NCBI GenBank assembly: GCA_016200895.1
Contig: JACQDX010000033.1
Location: 25,712 to 89,711, forward strand
DNA: 64,000 nucleotides
Direction of reading: 5' to 3'
From: Burkholderiales bacterium
GTDB taxonomy: Bacteria; Pseudomonadota; Gammaproteobacteria; Burkholderiales; Burkholderiaceae_D
How positions within the stretch are numbered: the stretch's first letter is position 1; the number at the start of each line of letters is the position of its first letter. The position numbers and the translations under genes are program-made. Under the pieces are notes generated by a model. It saw nothing but the letters and a program-made list of their open reading frames with translations, made no database searches and was not told where the DNA came from. Below are positions 63,894 to 64,000 of the stretch, piece by piece.

Positions 63894-64000
63894 GTTGTTC
63901 GGCACTAAGTTGTTGCTCTGAAATAAAAAAACGTCCGGATATCCGGACGTTTTTTTATTTCAGAGCAACAACTTAGTGCCGAACAACCTAGTGCTTGACC
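63881..64000. repeat. Perfect 120-bp palindrome spanning the end of lon
   Basis: The 60 bases 63881-63940 are the exact reverse complement of 63941-64000; the centre is the junction 63940/63941. The core is a terminator-shaped hairpin (ACGTCCGGAT / ATCCGGACGT within A7 and T7). The outer arms include the last lon codons and stop and their mirror image. The palindrome runs to the end of the window, so it may be longer. Confidence 0.95.
63924..63957. terminator. Terminator after lon, core of the palindrome
   Basis: A-run, CGTCCGGATATCCGGACG and T-run form a self-complementary terminator 30 bases after the lon stop. This part is normal for a terminator; the matching arms outside it are not. Confidence 0.75.

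Overview
The window is about 64 kb of a Gram-negative chromosome of roughly 50% G+C. It is almost certainly from a betaproteobacterium of the Burkholderiales, and the family Oxalobacteraceae (Undibacterium/Herminiimonas-like) is the best guess. This rests on recognised gene neighbourhoods: lptM/cyaY/PBP1A back to back with pilMNOPQ-aroK-aroB-dgt, hopanoid-type hpnC/hpnD/hpnE, a livM-livG fusion, and tRNA-Leu-tig-clpP-clpX-lon. No database search was possible, so the genus is an inference.

Layout. 1-2.6 kb: lptM, cyaY and a broken PBP1A gene. 2.9-13.5 kb: the type IV pilus assembly genes pilMNOPQ, a lipoprotein made of about nine Ig-like repeats, an in-frame aroK-aroB fusion, and dgt. 13.6-20.7 kb: a DUF4197 protein, a branched-chain amino acid ABC transporter (livK, livH, livMG fusion, livF) and a secreted alpha/beta hydrolase. 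20.8-22.1 kb: an intact IS4-family element beside REP-like hairpins. 22.6-23.1 kb: a VOC protein. 23.2-34.8 kb: a phenylacetate degradation cluster, paaX divergent from paaABCDE-G-I-K-J-Y-Z, with a probable PaaX operator over the paaA promoter and a strong hairpin at its end. 34.9-40.4 kb: an orphan TPR-GAF histidine kinase, the K+ transporter kup, and two identical tRNA-Arg(ACG) genes with identical terminators. 40.4-47 kb: a thioredoxin-like protein, tsaB-rimI-udg-DUF1853, lplT and radA. 47-52.8 kb: hpnE and hpnD, and then hpnC 2.8 kb away, separated by two lipoprotein genes and an M24 peptidase. 53-57.3 kb: a two-gene RND efflux system behind an array of 11-bp repeats. 57.6-64 kb: tRNA-Leu(TAG), trigger factor, ClpP, ClpX and Lon.

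How the genes work together. PilM-N-O-P form the inner-membrane alignment complex that couples to the PilQ secretin. PaaK activates phenylacetate to its CoA ester. PaaABCDE epoxidises the ring, PaaG isomerises the epoxide, PaaZ opens the ring and oxidises the aldehyde, PaaJ cleaves thiolytically, and PaaI/PaaY relieve dead-end CoA esters. paaF and paaH are absent here, so those two steps must be supplied from elsewhere. HpnC, HpnD and HpnE together convert farnesyl diphosphate to squalene. Tig, ClpXP and Lon form a protein folding and turnover block.

The points most worth checking are: the PBP1A gene, which has lost its KTG transpeptidase motif through an internal frame-breaking deletion; a perfect 120-bp palindrome at the right edge that mirrors the end of lon and may be an assembly fold-back; the repeat lipoprotein inside the pilus/aro operon; the AroK-AroB fusion; and the phased 11-bp repeats before the efflux operon. 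I did not find a CRISPR array, a prophage or a convincing new defence system.
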